A DNA stretch of 64,000 nt from Seiridium cupressi (Eukaryota > Ascomycota > Sordariomycetes > Amphisphaeriales > Sporocadaceae): contig JARVKI010000012.1 in NCBI GenBank assembly GCA_036674765.1, positions 496,001 through 560,000 of the forward strand. The letters are read 5' to 3'. Each line of letters begins with the position of its first letter. The stretch's first letter is position 1. The notes under the pieces were generated by a model. That model was not told the origin of the DNA and searched no databases. It worked only from the letters and a program-made list of their open reading frames with translations. Position numbers and translations under genes: made by a program. Below are positions 25,901 to 36,841 of this stretch, piece after piece.

Positions 25901-25979
25901 AACGGGGGCAATTTCTATACCGACGATAAACCAGCTGCACCCGAGCCGACCGCTGTCAATCGCGCAGCCACAGATCGCC
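19990..25979. other. About 6 kb gene-poor region; no gene called
   Basis: No frame with convincing motif or splice structure was found. Two weak candidates lie on the minus strand. One is a 22815-23099 frame of 94 codons, polar and Pro-rich (starting MYNVATDT). The other is a 22343-22498 frame whose end is strongly hydrophobic (HISVLIIILGMLVSVIATVE), like a C-terminal membrane segment. Neither can be joined to other exons. A 13-bp direct repeat with core CACCCTGTATCA occurs near 20400-20420. Simple related words (GAGTTGGCT) recur near 23460-23480. The carrier promoter must lie near 25700-25979. Confidence 0.5.
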
Positions 25980-27201
25980 ATGGCTTCCTCAAGCGAACAG
26001 CACCAGGGTCTCTCGATACCGAAACAAGACCCGTTGCCGCAGTCGCGCGAGCTGGGAGCTGCTGTGCCCGCTGCGACACAGAAAGCATCGCCGTTTGCCA
26101 AGTCATGGCCACACCTGGTGGCAGGAGGGTATGCGCCAGCCTCATCCCAACCAAACCTCACCAAGCTTTATACTGATATGTGATGCAGTGTCGGCGGTAT
26201 GACAGCAGCCGTCCTTACCGCGCCACTCGATGTCCTCAAAACCCGCCTCCAATCCGACTTCTACCAAGCCCAACTCCGAGCCGCCCGCGAAGCAACCGGC
26301 CAGGCTCGGCTGGGCGCCCTACGATCCGTACAATACCACATGGCCGAGACGATTCAGATCCTGCGCGATGTGCACCGGATAGAGGGCTCGCGCGCCCTCT
26401 TCAAGGGCCTCGGGCCCAACTTGCTTGGAGTGGTGCCCGCGAGGTCCATCAACTTTTATGTCTACGGCACCGGCAAGCGCGCATATTCGACCTGGACAGG
26501 GCTGGACGCGACGAACCCCATTGTGCATCTGGCGAGTGCAGTGACGGCTGGTATCGTGACAGGCACGGCGACAAATCCCATTTGGTTGATCAAGACAAGA
26601 TTGCAGCTCGACAAGAACAACGCCGCGCGCAAGGGTGATGTGAGCGCCAGGCGATATAGGAACAGCTGGGACTGTATAAAGCAGGTGATGCGGAACGAGG
26701 GTCCCACAGGATTTTTCAAGGGCTTGAGCGCCAGCTATCTCGGTGTATCCGAGAGCACCCTGCAGTGGCTGTTGTATGAGGAGATCAAGTCGAAGCTGAG
26801 GGTAAGAGAGGAGAAGCTTGTGCAGAGCGGAAGAGAAAGGACTTGGTGGGACCATACCGTTTCATGGACTGGTAATTTTATGGGAGCCGGTGCTGCAAAG
26901 GGCTTGGCGTCTATCCTCACGTATCCCCATGAGGTGAGTTCATTCTATTAGGAGGGGGCCGTTTCCGTAGACTGACATTGTTTCCCAGGTCGCAAGAACG
27001 CGTTTGCGACAAGCACCTATGGCGGACGGTAAGCCAAAGTATTCCGGTCTCGTCCACTGCTTTAAGCTCGTCTGGAAAGAGGAGGGCTTCATCGGCCTGT
27101 ACGGTGGCCTTACTCCTCACTTAATGCGAACCATCCCTTCGGCCGCCATCATGTTCGGCATGTACGAGGGTATCCTCAAGCTCTTCGACACCAAGAGCTA
27201 G
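25980..27201 (+). CDS. rim2: Mitochondrial pyrimidine-nucleotide carrier (Rim2/SLC25A33-36 type)
   Basis: Inner-membrane carrier of the SLC25 family. Three exons (25980-26128, 26189-26933, 26989-27201) give 368 aa with three carrier repeats. The signature of each is visible: PLDVLKTRLQ (about residues 62-71), NPIWLIKTRLQL in the second and YPHEVARTRLRQ in the third, which is completed across intron 2. The glycine-rich LVAGGVGGMTAAVLTAP before the first repeat spans intron 1. The extra-long first loop between repeats and the Trp in NPIWLIKTRLQ are characteristic of the Rim2/pyrimidine-nucleotide branch, which supplies UTP/TTP to mitochondria and influences iron use. The N-terminal 45 residues are polar. 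Introns have GTATGC/CAG and GTGAGT/CAG ends. No defect is visible. Confidence 0.93.
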
Positions 27202-28011
27202 TCCAGCATCAACCACAGTTTTGAGCCGGCTAGACACCCACGCAATATTTGTATCATATTAATCTCCCCCCAACAGCGGCTACTCACAAGGCCGAGTTCA
27301 GTCGCACGAACATGTTCATAATCCGTCTGTGTATAACGCATACCCACCTCATGTACAACATGTATCATATAAACTGGCATAGACAGGCATGGATGGATGG
27401 ATGAATGGACGGTCAATGACTCTCCATTTTGAGCCGGCATAAAATGGCGTTTAGGGTACATAAGACGCACTCGGATCAACACGGTATTGGTCTATGTAGG
27501 AATACTTTGGCGAACTGTATATAAACGATGAACTCAACAGAGATCTCAGAACACCGGTTCCAAGCTCATCTACCTTCCAGGAGTGATGTTTGATTTCCTG
27601 GCGAGCACCTCGTTCGACAAACATGGCACAGCGGCAAAAGAGAGGCCAATGAACATCATATGCTTTTGCGCAGAAAAATGAATACCCCTAACCGTGGCCA
27701 CTGATGCCCGGGAACATGGCAGATGTGCTTAAAGCGAGATGGAAAACACAATAGTAACAAGAGTCTCGACCAGAACCATTTTCCTGACTCCATTTCGTGT
27801 TCATGCGTAATGGTTCCTAAGCCCCCCCTCCGTGTGCCGATTCCGGGTCCGGTCCTGATGTGAGTATTTACACCGATGCAATACTCTCCCAATCCCCCTT
27901 GGCGGCCGCCATCCTGCCAAGTTGATCTGCTATCAGGTCTGGTCTCTGCGGCCTCTTCCTCAGCTTGCGCGTTGTTCGTCCATTTGTCGACCACGAGTCA
28001 AATAAGCGAAG
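27202..28011. other. Convergent 3' regions
   Basis: Space between two convergent stop codons, carrying presumed 3' UTRs. ATG-GATG-like short repeats occur near 27390-27410 (GGATGGATGGATGAATGG). No gene is called. Confidence 0.55.
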
Positions 28012-28717
28012 TCACCACGCGTTGCGGTCCCAGTTCGGATCTGTCCCAGTCTCGTCGTCAGCTCCGTTTCTTTCGACTCAAGAAAGGACTTTCCTCCTTC
28101 CAGTTCCCACGCCCAAAGGGAAGCGAAATACACCCCAAGAAGACTTACCCTGCACAAAAGCCGCAAGCACCTTGCTGCCCGTCTGCAAGAGCGGGTGCCC
28201 CACCACGATCTTGAGGAACTTCTCCAAGCCCTGTCGCCTGTTCTCAATCACGTCGTCGCTGAAGCGGTTGGTGAAGACCTTGCCGGGGAGCGGGGGGATG
28301 GTGACGCGGGCGCTCTCGCGCTCGAGGATGTCGCGGAAGTACTCGAAGTCGCTGTAGCGGCGGCGCACCGTCGACTGCCGCAGCTTGAAGGACGGGATGT
28401 TGGTCCGGCAGAGGATCTCGTAGTCCGTGTACATGCTACGGCCCATGCCGTGGGTGCGGGGATTGCGAACCTGTTATGCGTTGCGCTCAAGAATCAGAAA
28501 CTCTGCTGCCTCCCTCCTCGTGTGCGCTGACCGTCCTTGCTCCCAAACGGCCGCCGGGGGGGGGGGGAGAAGAGCTCACCTCGATCTCCAGGAAGTTTTC
28601 GGGCGGCCCGTAGATCTCCTCAAACGACTGCTGCCGCGTGTCTGGCATGGACTGGATGATGGGCCGCGACATGCTGGCCATGCCGCGAGGCGACGCGGGC
28701 GACTGTGGTGAACTCAT
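28012..28717 (-). CDS. snx3: Sorting nexin 3 (Snx3/Grd19), PX-domain protein
   Basis: Three exons (28717-28580, 28470-28149, 28040-28012) give 162 aa, normal for Snx3. It begins [10 protein letters not shown]. An upstream extension of the frame has no [20 protein letters not shown] leads into a PX domain, with [35 protein letters not shown] (the PI3P-binding RRYSDF), the proline-rich TIPPLPGKV and a family-typical end, [19 protein letters not shown] then NWDRNAW. The last exon is only 29 nt, but it is certain because it restores the invariant C-terminus (GGTAAGT donor at 28148, GACAG acceptor). Snx3 binds PI3P on early endosomes and works with retromer to return cargo to the Golgi. A 12-bp G run (28556-28567) lies in intron 1 close to its donor. 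Confidence 0.95.
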
Positions 28718-29847
28718 GGGGGACTGGGCCGTGGCCGGCTGCGGCGCCGTACCGCCGCTGGTGGGGTCTTGACCGGTGGACGCCGTTGTGGCAGCTGTGG
28801 ACTTTTCCTTGGCAGAGGGGAGATGAGTCGCTTGTCGGCGTTCGCGTAGACAGCAGGTAGGCGCTGGCGTATTGTTGAAGTCGGTCAGCAACTTCAATGG
28901 GGAGCTGTGTGCGAGTGCGCCCGTGTTTGCGTCGTATCTTTGGGGGGGAGTGGATTGGCTGTTGACCCGATCTACGGGGGGTGGTTGCTTAAGTGACGCG
29001 ATAGTGGAGGGCTTGAGGGGAAAGTGGGATGCCAAGGCATGATGCGAGGTTATTCATGTGAGAGGAAGAGGCTAATCGCAGAAATATGTATGTACTATGT
29101 AGCTATGCAGCCATTCGCACCGTCAACTCTCTACCAACCCTGAAAGTGAATGTCCTCATAGCAGTTACTTGGCTCACCTTGTTTCTATTGACATCTGAAT
29201 AGCCCATGTATCTCATTCTATGTCGCTTGACGTCAGCTCAGTTAGTCTACCAGCGGCACGTTCTCGGTGCGTCCGCCTGGTTCTGTGTCTACAGCACCAA
29301 TGAAACCTCACATTCATTTCAACAACATTCGCAGCTTACCACGGCAAGTTCGTAGTAACAAAAGAAATTCCTCTATCTAGTATGGCTATCAGCTATTGGT
29401 CAATTACGCTTCTCATGTCGCTTAGGCCAAGGCTACTACCGGTTACCCAACGCCAGAAAGGTCGTGGGCTCATGCTAGTATTCCTGCCGTTTCTGTAAGC
29501 AGCATGTGGCTCACGTGGCTCAGCCATCAACCAGTAGGCTATTGTGTTATAGCAGACCTGAAGTGCAAGCAGGAGCCCAGCAGTTTGCCACTCTTAAGAC
29601 GCCATCCCGCTCCCTGCAACCTGTCTCCGTCGCGAACTCCGATTGATGTGAGTCTTTCCGTCAGGGTCTCATGAGTGCAGATGCCCGAATCCTTTATAAG
29701 GGTCCGCGGTTTCTGCTGTGGTCCCCCATCCCAAGTCATATCGAGTCATGCCGATGACCCATGTGTCATGGAAGACACTGAATATCGAGAAGAAAAAAAT
29801 AAGAAAATATGCCCAAGTGACTAGGCGAGTTACAGGGCAGAATAGTT
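28718..29847. other. Upstream region of snx3 and 3' region of the RRM gene
   Basis: The reading frame of snx3 exon 1 stays open to about 29035 without an ATG. This may be 5' UTR or a hint of an unseen upstream exon. The rest shows no gene. Confidence 0.5.
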
Positions 29848-32694
29848 CTAGTTCATCAGCAAGCCAGCATAAGACGGGCCACCGAGCTGGTGAGTCTGAG
29901 CTTCGTTGTTAGAGCTGCCGTCGTTGTCATTAGGTCCGGTGGCCAAGGCACGGCGGATGACACGTTCCATGGCCGTCCACTCGCGCACAGCGGCTTCGCG
30001 GAGAGTCATGTTGTCGAAGATAGAGCCCTGAGGATAGTTCACCTCACTCCAGAAGTAGCCGAAATACTGATCCGTCGTGCTGTGAAGATTGGCCAAGCGC
30101 TGTCTCTCATGGATCGGCTCGTTGGCCACGGCGCGGGTGCTCTCCAGGCGAAGGACCGAGATGTAATACTGTGAAGACGATCACGTCAGTCTTTCGATTC
30201 TCCCATCTCATTCAGCAGCAAGGGTTTTGATCTTACCTCGAGAACATCCAGAGGCACACCAGGCTTCGGACCAAGTGCATACAGGTGACTGTAAGACTTC
30301 GCAAAGCGAGGCATGTTGAAGTTGCGCGATTCACGATCCTCCATCGCGACCATGCTGGCAATGTTGTCCTTCTGCACCACAGTGAAACCGGGGCACAACA
30401 TAATGGCATTAGTAAAGCGTCGGAGCAGCTGATCTGTCAGTCGCTCAAAGCCCGGTCGGCGGCGCTGATTTGCCTTGCGCGCCTGGATGATGGGATTCAG
30501 CTCCTCCATAAGCTGTTCCATGAGTCTCTGACAGGCATCATAAATGTAATGCTGCTGGTGAATCGTGATGTGGTCGGACATGTACCAGGGCATCTTCTTC
30601 AGGGTAGAGATCATCGACTCGACAAAGCGCTCTGGGCAGTCTCTCGAGAACGGGGTCTATTCACAATCGGGGTTAGCATTTAAACGGCAAAAGTTAGGTG
30701 TGGCTATATTCCAATGGCGAAATACAAGACCATGAAGGCTAGTAGGCGGGAAAGAACAAGCATTAGGGAGCACTTACACGGCCATAGCACTCAAAGTGTC
30801 GGCTAAGCTGGTTGTTCTCTTCCTCGCTCGTAAAGCACTTGAAGTTGTTAATGGGGTAGGGAGAGTCAGTGACGATCACGGGATGCGAGCCCTGCCAAGT
30901 GACGCCATGCGCAAGTGGGAAGATATCCTTCATGAGAGCGGCTTGGCTGGAGAACTCGACGGTGACCTGACGACTGCCAATTCGAGGAACACGACCCTTG
31001 GAAATGTTCTCCTGGATTCGCTGGAAAGCTTTCATGGCGTTATCTTGGGTCTCAAATTCGATATACGAATCCTGAGTCTTGGCCGTGACCTTTTCCAGAA
31101 TGATGTGAACCGGCTCCTCGTGGTCATTCAAAAGACGACCATTGCGACCAAAAAGGGCAATGAGCTCATTGCGCGAGACTTCGAAGGGACACTGTAAAAA
31201 TGTTAATTATACGTAACATGACAAATACAGAACCCCAAGATTGGAACTTACGTTCAATATCTTCAGAACGCCAGTGCTCTTAGTGGGTACAAAAAGAGTG
31301 CAGTTCTCCGTGAAAGGGACGTTGCTCGGGTCCGTCATGGCCTGGACGGTTGGCATGCCGCTCCTGCCCATTAGAGTGATCAACTGCTGCGATCTGCTTG
31401 CAAGTTGCTCCTCAGTGGGAGGCTGAAACAGTCTCTCCATTGGAGCCACTTGATTTCCCAGTGACGCCGAGTCCTGCGAATGCATGACCAAGCTCTGTAC
31501 AGTTGTGTTGGGCCTATCGGAGCTCGTCGGGGCGGTAGTTTGGCCACTATAGACAAGTGGTGAAACAGTTAGTGTGCTGGCCTGGCGAGGGTCCTGACAT
31601 CGAGTGCCCATTGCGTGAACTGCGTTAGAATAGCTGTTGCCACCCTGCTGGTTGTATTGAGGGTATTGAGAGAGGGCATTCTCCAGAGCCTTGGTAGCCT
31701 TGGTGACGCCGTCATCCGGCATGCGCTGAGTTGGGTGAGAGGTGGTCTGAGGTACAACAGCAGCATTGCACAATGCCTGATTGTTGGACCAGGGATTGTT
31801 GACATGAGCCTGGTGATTGAAGTGGCCGGGAGTGCTGGTATTCGAGTTATAACCGCTGTCCTCATTGATGATAGCAGTGACACTTAAAGGATCGGTGCTG
31901 ATAGGCTCTGTGCGAGAAGTGCGGAGGCCATTGCCACCTCGGGCCTGCGGACCAAGACTGCTGCTCATCGAAGCGCTGTGGTACATTGCCGACTGATTTG
32001 CTCGACTAGCTCGCTGGGGGCTACCGGTACCTGTGACAGACTCAGTGCCGAAGCCGTTGTAGTAGGTGCGACTACGAGGAATGTTGCTCGCGCGTGGGGT
32101 CTCATCCTGCTCGCTCTTCTGCTCCTTCTCCTGCTCGTCAGTGAAGTACTGAGGCTTGGACTTTCTGAGCATGCCCAGCAAGTCAATGGTGCCCTGAAAG
32201 GCGTTCTTCATTGGCGGAATGACAGTGGCCTGTCAAAGAAATGTCAGTAGCTAACTAAAGAAAATTCGAGAAGAAAATTCAAGAAGAAAATCTCGTACAG
32301 GAGTCGGGGTGTCGGAAGAATCAACCTGGCAGATGAAGGCCGGAGTATGGGGATTGAGCTGGCTCTGGATCGTGGTAGGAGTGTTGACATTGCTGGGCTG
32401 GACCGGAGTCTTCACTATGCCTTTGCGATTGGACTTATCGACGACATCGATGGTCTTCAGCGGAACACGACCAGAATCAGTGTCGTTGTCAGTCTCAACC
32501 CTAGCCTGGTTCTTGCTACCAGCCGCTGAGTGGTCGCCGTTGCCATTGCTGGTGCTGGTCTTGGCCGAAGTCTTGAGCGGGGCACCGCCGTCAGTGTCGT
32601 CAGAAGATGCGTCGATGTTGGTGGGATGAAGAGTTCGGCGGTTGGCGTCACGCCAATTGGCGCGCAGATCACGCTTTCCGCAACCCTGAAACAT
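29848..32694 (-). CDS. Fungal RRM-domain RNA-binding protein (842 aa), function unknown
   Basis: Five exons (32694-32299, 32229-31252, 31191-30778, 30656-30237, 30168-29848) all join in phase 0 and give 842 aa. Residues 1-440 are polar, Ser/Thr/Gln/Asn-rich and probably disordered. An RRM-like fold lies at about 445-550: TGVLKILNCPFEVSRNELIA, with LFGRNGRLL, then DSYIEFETQDNAMKAFQRIQ as the RNP1-like strand. PRIGSRQVTVEF follows. The C-terminal 300 residues are highly ordered and basic, with ARKANQRRRPGFERLTDQLL and a helical end to ..GGPSYAGLLMN. I recognise it as a conserved ascomycete RNA-binding protein but cannot name an ortholog. Donors are GTACGA, GTAAGT, GTAAGT and GTAAGA; intron 3 is the longest (about 120 nt). 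The leader is long and unusual (separate entries). Confidence 0.85.
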
Positions 32695-32749
32695 CGTTTC
32701 GACGATATGGCAGTATCTGGGTATCGGGAAAAGAAAATACTAGACTGAG

Positions 32750-33475
32750 CTGTCAACGAAAGGGTTAGCCTGGATCCGAGGGCAATGAACAAATGTGTGA
32801 TGAGGATGTGAGAAAAATCGGCAACCAGCGGCAATCTGAGCTCAAATGAGGTCAATGGATTTGCTGGGTTCTGGTGGTGCGATGTGTGATGAGGATGTGA
32901 GGGAAGTCGACGACCAATAACAATCTGAGCTCAAACGAGGTCAATGGATTTGCTAGGTGATAAGGATGTGAGAAAAACCGACAACCAATTAGAACCTGAG
33001 CTCAAATGTGGTCGATGGATTTGTTGGATGCTGGTAGAGCAATGGTAGAGGGAGAAGGGGCAATGACAATCTGGGAAAGAAGGAGACGAACATCAACAAC
33101 AGGAAATCTTTGACGTCAACCTGGTGTCCAACTGATGTCCAATAGATACTCGGCACCAATTTGGTGGTGTGAAAAGGACGGGGAGAGAGAAGACCAACAG
33201 TCCTCAAAGTATGTGGTTGCCAATTGATGTCTTTGATTCAGACCCAAGAATTGACGTCTCGAGGTCAAACCAAAGAAATGATGATATGGAGAAAGATTGG
33301 TGAAGGAGACGTGTTGGGGAGATGTGTGGATGAAGGAGAGGAAGTTGAGGTGAATTTAAGTGCATCCAAAGCGTGAGGAAAGTTTGAAACCAATAAATCA
33401 GGACAATGCTGAGGCTGATGTGATGGAGATAGACAATGGCAGAAAAGTGCGGTGATTGTGCTATGGGAGGCTTAC
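32750..33475 (-). other. Candidate 726-nt intron in the 5' UTR of the RRM gene
   Basis: On the minus strand a good donor (AAG followed by GTAAGC, at 33475) is preceded by a pyrimidine-rich leader. A good acceptor (TTGACAG ending at 32750, with a GCTAACC branch just before) lies 55 nt upstream of the start codon. Removing the span would give a compact leader. It is far longer than the other introns in the window and contains the 71-89 bp repeats. This is inference from splice signals only. Confidence 0.45.
32793..33040. repeat. Three imperfect tandem repeats of 71-89 bp
   Basis: The word GATGAGGATGTGAG recurs at 32799 and 32888, and as GATAAGGATGTGAG at 32959. The paired word CTGAGCTCAAATGAGGTCAA recurs at 32836, 32925 and 32996 with few changes, each followed by TGGATTTGCTGGGT-like sequence. 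Spacing is 89 then 71 bp. The array lies inside the candidate leader intron of the RRM gene. Confidence 0.85.
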
Positions 33476-33661
33476 CTTAAAAATTGATCGACGGTGAAAT
33501 GAAAAGAGGGAAAAAAAAAGCGCAACGCTGAAACAATGATGCAGAGGAGACAAATCAAATGGAACTCGACGACGAAAAAACAAAAAGTGCGTGACGGAGC
33601 AGTGTGTGGTTGTTGATGTTGTGGGGGAGTTGACAATGATGGGTGAAATTGGCGAGGGCCT

Positions 33662-33669
33662 CTTAAATA
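33662..33669 (-). promoter_or_regulatory. Possible TATA-like element of the RRM gene
   Basis: On the minus strand the word reads TATTTAAG. It is followed downstream by a pyrimidine-rich leader and then the candidate 5' UTR donor at 33475. Position and context fit, but an 8-base AT word is weak evidence. Confidence 0.3.
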
Positions 33670-33705
33670 CTGGCAGAGATGGGGCATGGGGTGGTGATGG
33701 GCCAT

Positions 33706-34405
33706 GTCGGCGAGGTAAGAGGCAGGAGCGGAATTTTAGTAGTTGTTATTTCGTTGTATCTTTTGTAAATTGAGTCAACTAGGTAAGACGTGGGAGCAGA
33801 TTTTTTGTAATTATTATTTCCCTGTATCTTTCATAAACTGAGTCGACAAGGTAAGGGGCAGGAGCAGAGAAATCTCACTTTGTTAGCTTATATATATATG
33901 GTAAGTTATGTCAACGAGATAACAGGCAAAAGCAGAAAAGAAAAATGGTCTAGTCATTATTAATATCATATCCGGAGCGAGTTACGTCAAGGAGGTAGGA
34001 GACAGGAACAGAAATAATTGCTTTATTTATCGTAAACGTTATGGAAGAGTTGCAATTTGTAACTAGTTGAATTAATAAAAAGAGGCAAAAGCAGGCATAA
34101 ATGCTTAGATTACTATTAACGTTATGGAAAAAGTTGAGCATAGTGAATAAAGTCGATAATGGGAAAGTTAAAAGTAGAAATGATTGGCTAGCTTACTATT
34201 GATATTGTGAAAATATTGCGACTTATAAAATATCAAGTTGACAAAGTCAAAGGTGTAAATAGAATTACCGCTTAGTGTTGTTTTTCATGTTATAAGAGAG
34301 TCATAATCTGCAGTGAATCAAGTTGATGAGTAGTTAAGTAGGCAGAGGACGCATGGGCTAAGGTAATACTTGAAGGTCAACAAAATCTTCGGCAGGAGCA
34401 AGAGC
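33706..34405. repeat. Diverging tandem array, 68-bp unit growing to about 85 bp
   Basis: Copies start at 33706, 33774, 33842, 33910, 33986, 34066, 34152, 34237, 34322 and 34376. Each opens with GTCAAC, GTCGAC, GTCGAT or GTTGAT. In the best copies this is followed by GAGGTAAGAGGCAGGAGCAG. The first four are spaced exactly 68 bp, then 76, 80, 86, 85, 85 and 54, while similarity falls. The filler is AT-rich (TTATT, GTAAATTGA). It lies directly upstream of the presumed RRM-gene promoter. Seeds of the same type (for example 34546, 34792) suggest that older copies go further. Confidence 0.8.
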
Positions 34406-36841
34406 TAGGAACAATCACGGGAATAGCTGGTGATTTCGGCAAGGCTAATAGTAAGAACAAAAACATGAGCGGGTCTAACAACGATGCTGTGACTTTATAT
34501 ATATGTAGATATTTATAGTTAAATATATCACTGACAATCGATATAGTCGATAAGGTTCAAAGTATTTATACAAGGAGATAGGTAAAGGCCATGCTGCTCA
34601 ATTTCGCCTAGATTTTTATGAGAGAGCAAAAGATAACGAGAATCTTTAAGGTACAATATGAACAAGGCGGCGACAAAAGATGGAAGGTAGTGTTCTGATT
34701 ACTAGCGAAAATAGACGATGTTCAAAGCAGACGGGGAAACTAATAACAGGTCTGTCATTGACATAACGAAAGACATTCAATGTTAAAACAAGTCGATGAT
34801 CATTTGACTAGGGAAAGACAGGGGGCAGAGAGTCTCCCATGCTAATAGTAGGGAAGTTGTAAGGCAGAGACAAAAATACTGGGAAGGATGCTTGTCGACT
34901 GCTGGCGACAAGGCATCAGGCTGTTTGTTTGACGAGAGACGAAAAGGTGTGGGTTAAAGGGGGGGGATTTGTAAATGTGACTTTTTGTGAACGGAAGTTA
35001 GCAGGTCTAGGCGAGAACAGGCATTGCGAATCTAAACCTTCCCCAGACAAAAGTCACTAGAAACACGTACAGAGACAAAAGTTGGTAATGCAGGATTGCT
35101 GAAAGGCTGGCAAAAACGCATGCAGCAAAGAAACTAGTATGTCAGATTATTGCTAATAGAGTCGCCCAAAGTACCCAGTGGAGGAGAAGGCAAGGAATTA
35201 TGGAAAGCTGGTGATGGTAAACTAAAGATGAATAATCAAGACATAGTGAAATGATAACCAGAACTGCATCGGAAACATGGCTAGGCATTATAAAGCATGG
35301 TGCAACCAGATCCTTCAACTATTGGAGCGGTGAAGTAGCAGAAAAGAAATTGTCATAAAATTACGGAGCATGGATAAAGGCAAGACATGAAGGCTAAAGG
35401 GCCATCACAGGAAAGTGCTTTAATTGGGCTATAGAAGTCACTGAAGGCAGCAAGAAATTCCTAGTCAACCAGGACTGACAACTGACGACCATAACGGCTT
35501 ATTGTTATCACCCATAAGAAATCAGGCGTGTCTTAGTCAATAGATAATTGCAGTCGCCATCGATATGAGGCAAACAAGAGGTGCCCGCCAAAAGGGAAAC
35601 GTGGTAAGGGATATGTCGGCGGATTGAGAAAACATATCCGTTCGGAGAGAGGTCAGGTAAGGAGTGGATGCCATTCATGGATAAAATTGATAACCTAACC
35701 TGGTAGCTTGAAAATACTCTGGACTAAGCGGAGAAATACGTTTAGGGACAGTAAGAATTCCAAGAGAGCAGAAAACTATCATTTGTACTATCGGATTATT
35801 GAAGACGTTGGGTAAAGGGCTGGTGGATGACAGTTCATCGAGGAGCTGGTAAAAGCTAATTTCAAATATCAAGGAACAAGGGGCTGTAAGTTTTGGGTCA
35901 AGCGTCGACTTAATAACAACAGGCGTAGGATAATGTTAGAATAGGAAGCTAAGGGATTGAAAACCAGCGAGGTGTCCTTTGAATTATGCCATGAGTGTCT
36001 GAGGAAAAGAAAAATATACGAGGAGTAAATAATACAAAAGATAGAGGGATAGCCTACGCAACGCAGAGCGGATCAGTCCCCAGCAGCGTCAGTTCCACTT
36101 GGAACCCCCCTGTTGACGGATTAGGGCTTACGATGGTCTGCTTCATCAAGTCCCATCAGCCGGCGTGTTAAAGCGCCTGAATATGCGCCTTTGATATAAA
36201 CATGATCTAAAGTCGGAGTCAAGCTTATTCCAGAAAGGAAGGAGCCCTGTGAAGAAACCGAAGAAAGCCAATGCTGAGGTTACATTTACCTTTATTCGTA
36301 GGGTCGGGGAAGAAGACGGGTTATCAGTCGTCAAGTCTGATGGCCGCGGGCCGGAAGATAAGTCAAGAGTAGCTGTTTCGAGTTATATTGGTGGTGGTCA
36401 GAAGCTGAGTTATCAAGCTTGGTTAGAGAATTCCGATACTGTGGGACAAGATGGTCCATAACGTGGGATCATTATCGAGGTTTGCAAGGCAAATTTTGGC
36501 CACTTGATCAACGAACCCTCGACACGGTCTCTTGCTTCAAAGTTGAGCGACGACCATTGCTTCTAGTGAGGATAGACTGTCGAACGGTCTGAGTTTCTAG
36601 GATTGCCAAGGCGCTTCAATGTAGTTGACTTAAGTCTCGATATTTGGGTGCAGTTTCCTGCGTTCAGAGTAGGGCCTTAAGGGCGGATGGCTGATTACAT
36701 CAATTGTGTAATAGACCATCTCACTTGGAGTGAGTTTTTTTTTTTTTTTCCTCCTCTCGCCCCAAACGCCCAGTGAATAAAGCCTCGTCAACGCCTGCAT
36801 GTCGTCTCGCATTTCTATCGGCTCATTGGTACTAGTGGACC
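34406..36841. other. C-poor, purine-leaning noncoding stretch
   Basis: No gene is seen. The plus strand is rich in A and G and poor in C, and holds scattered remnants of the repeat seed (GTCGAT, GGCAGAG, GACAAGG) to about 34,900. Composition returns to normal after about 36,050. A run of T occurs near 36737-36751. Confidence 0.6.

Noticed and set aside
28718..29035. N-terminal extension of snx3
   Set aside because: The frame is open but has no ATG, and the family normally begins near the chosen start. It is probably leader sequence.
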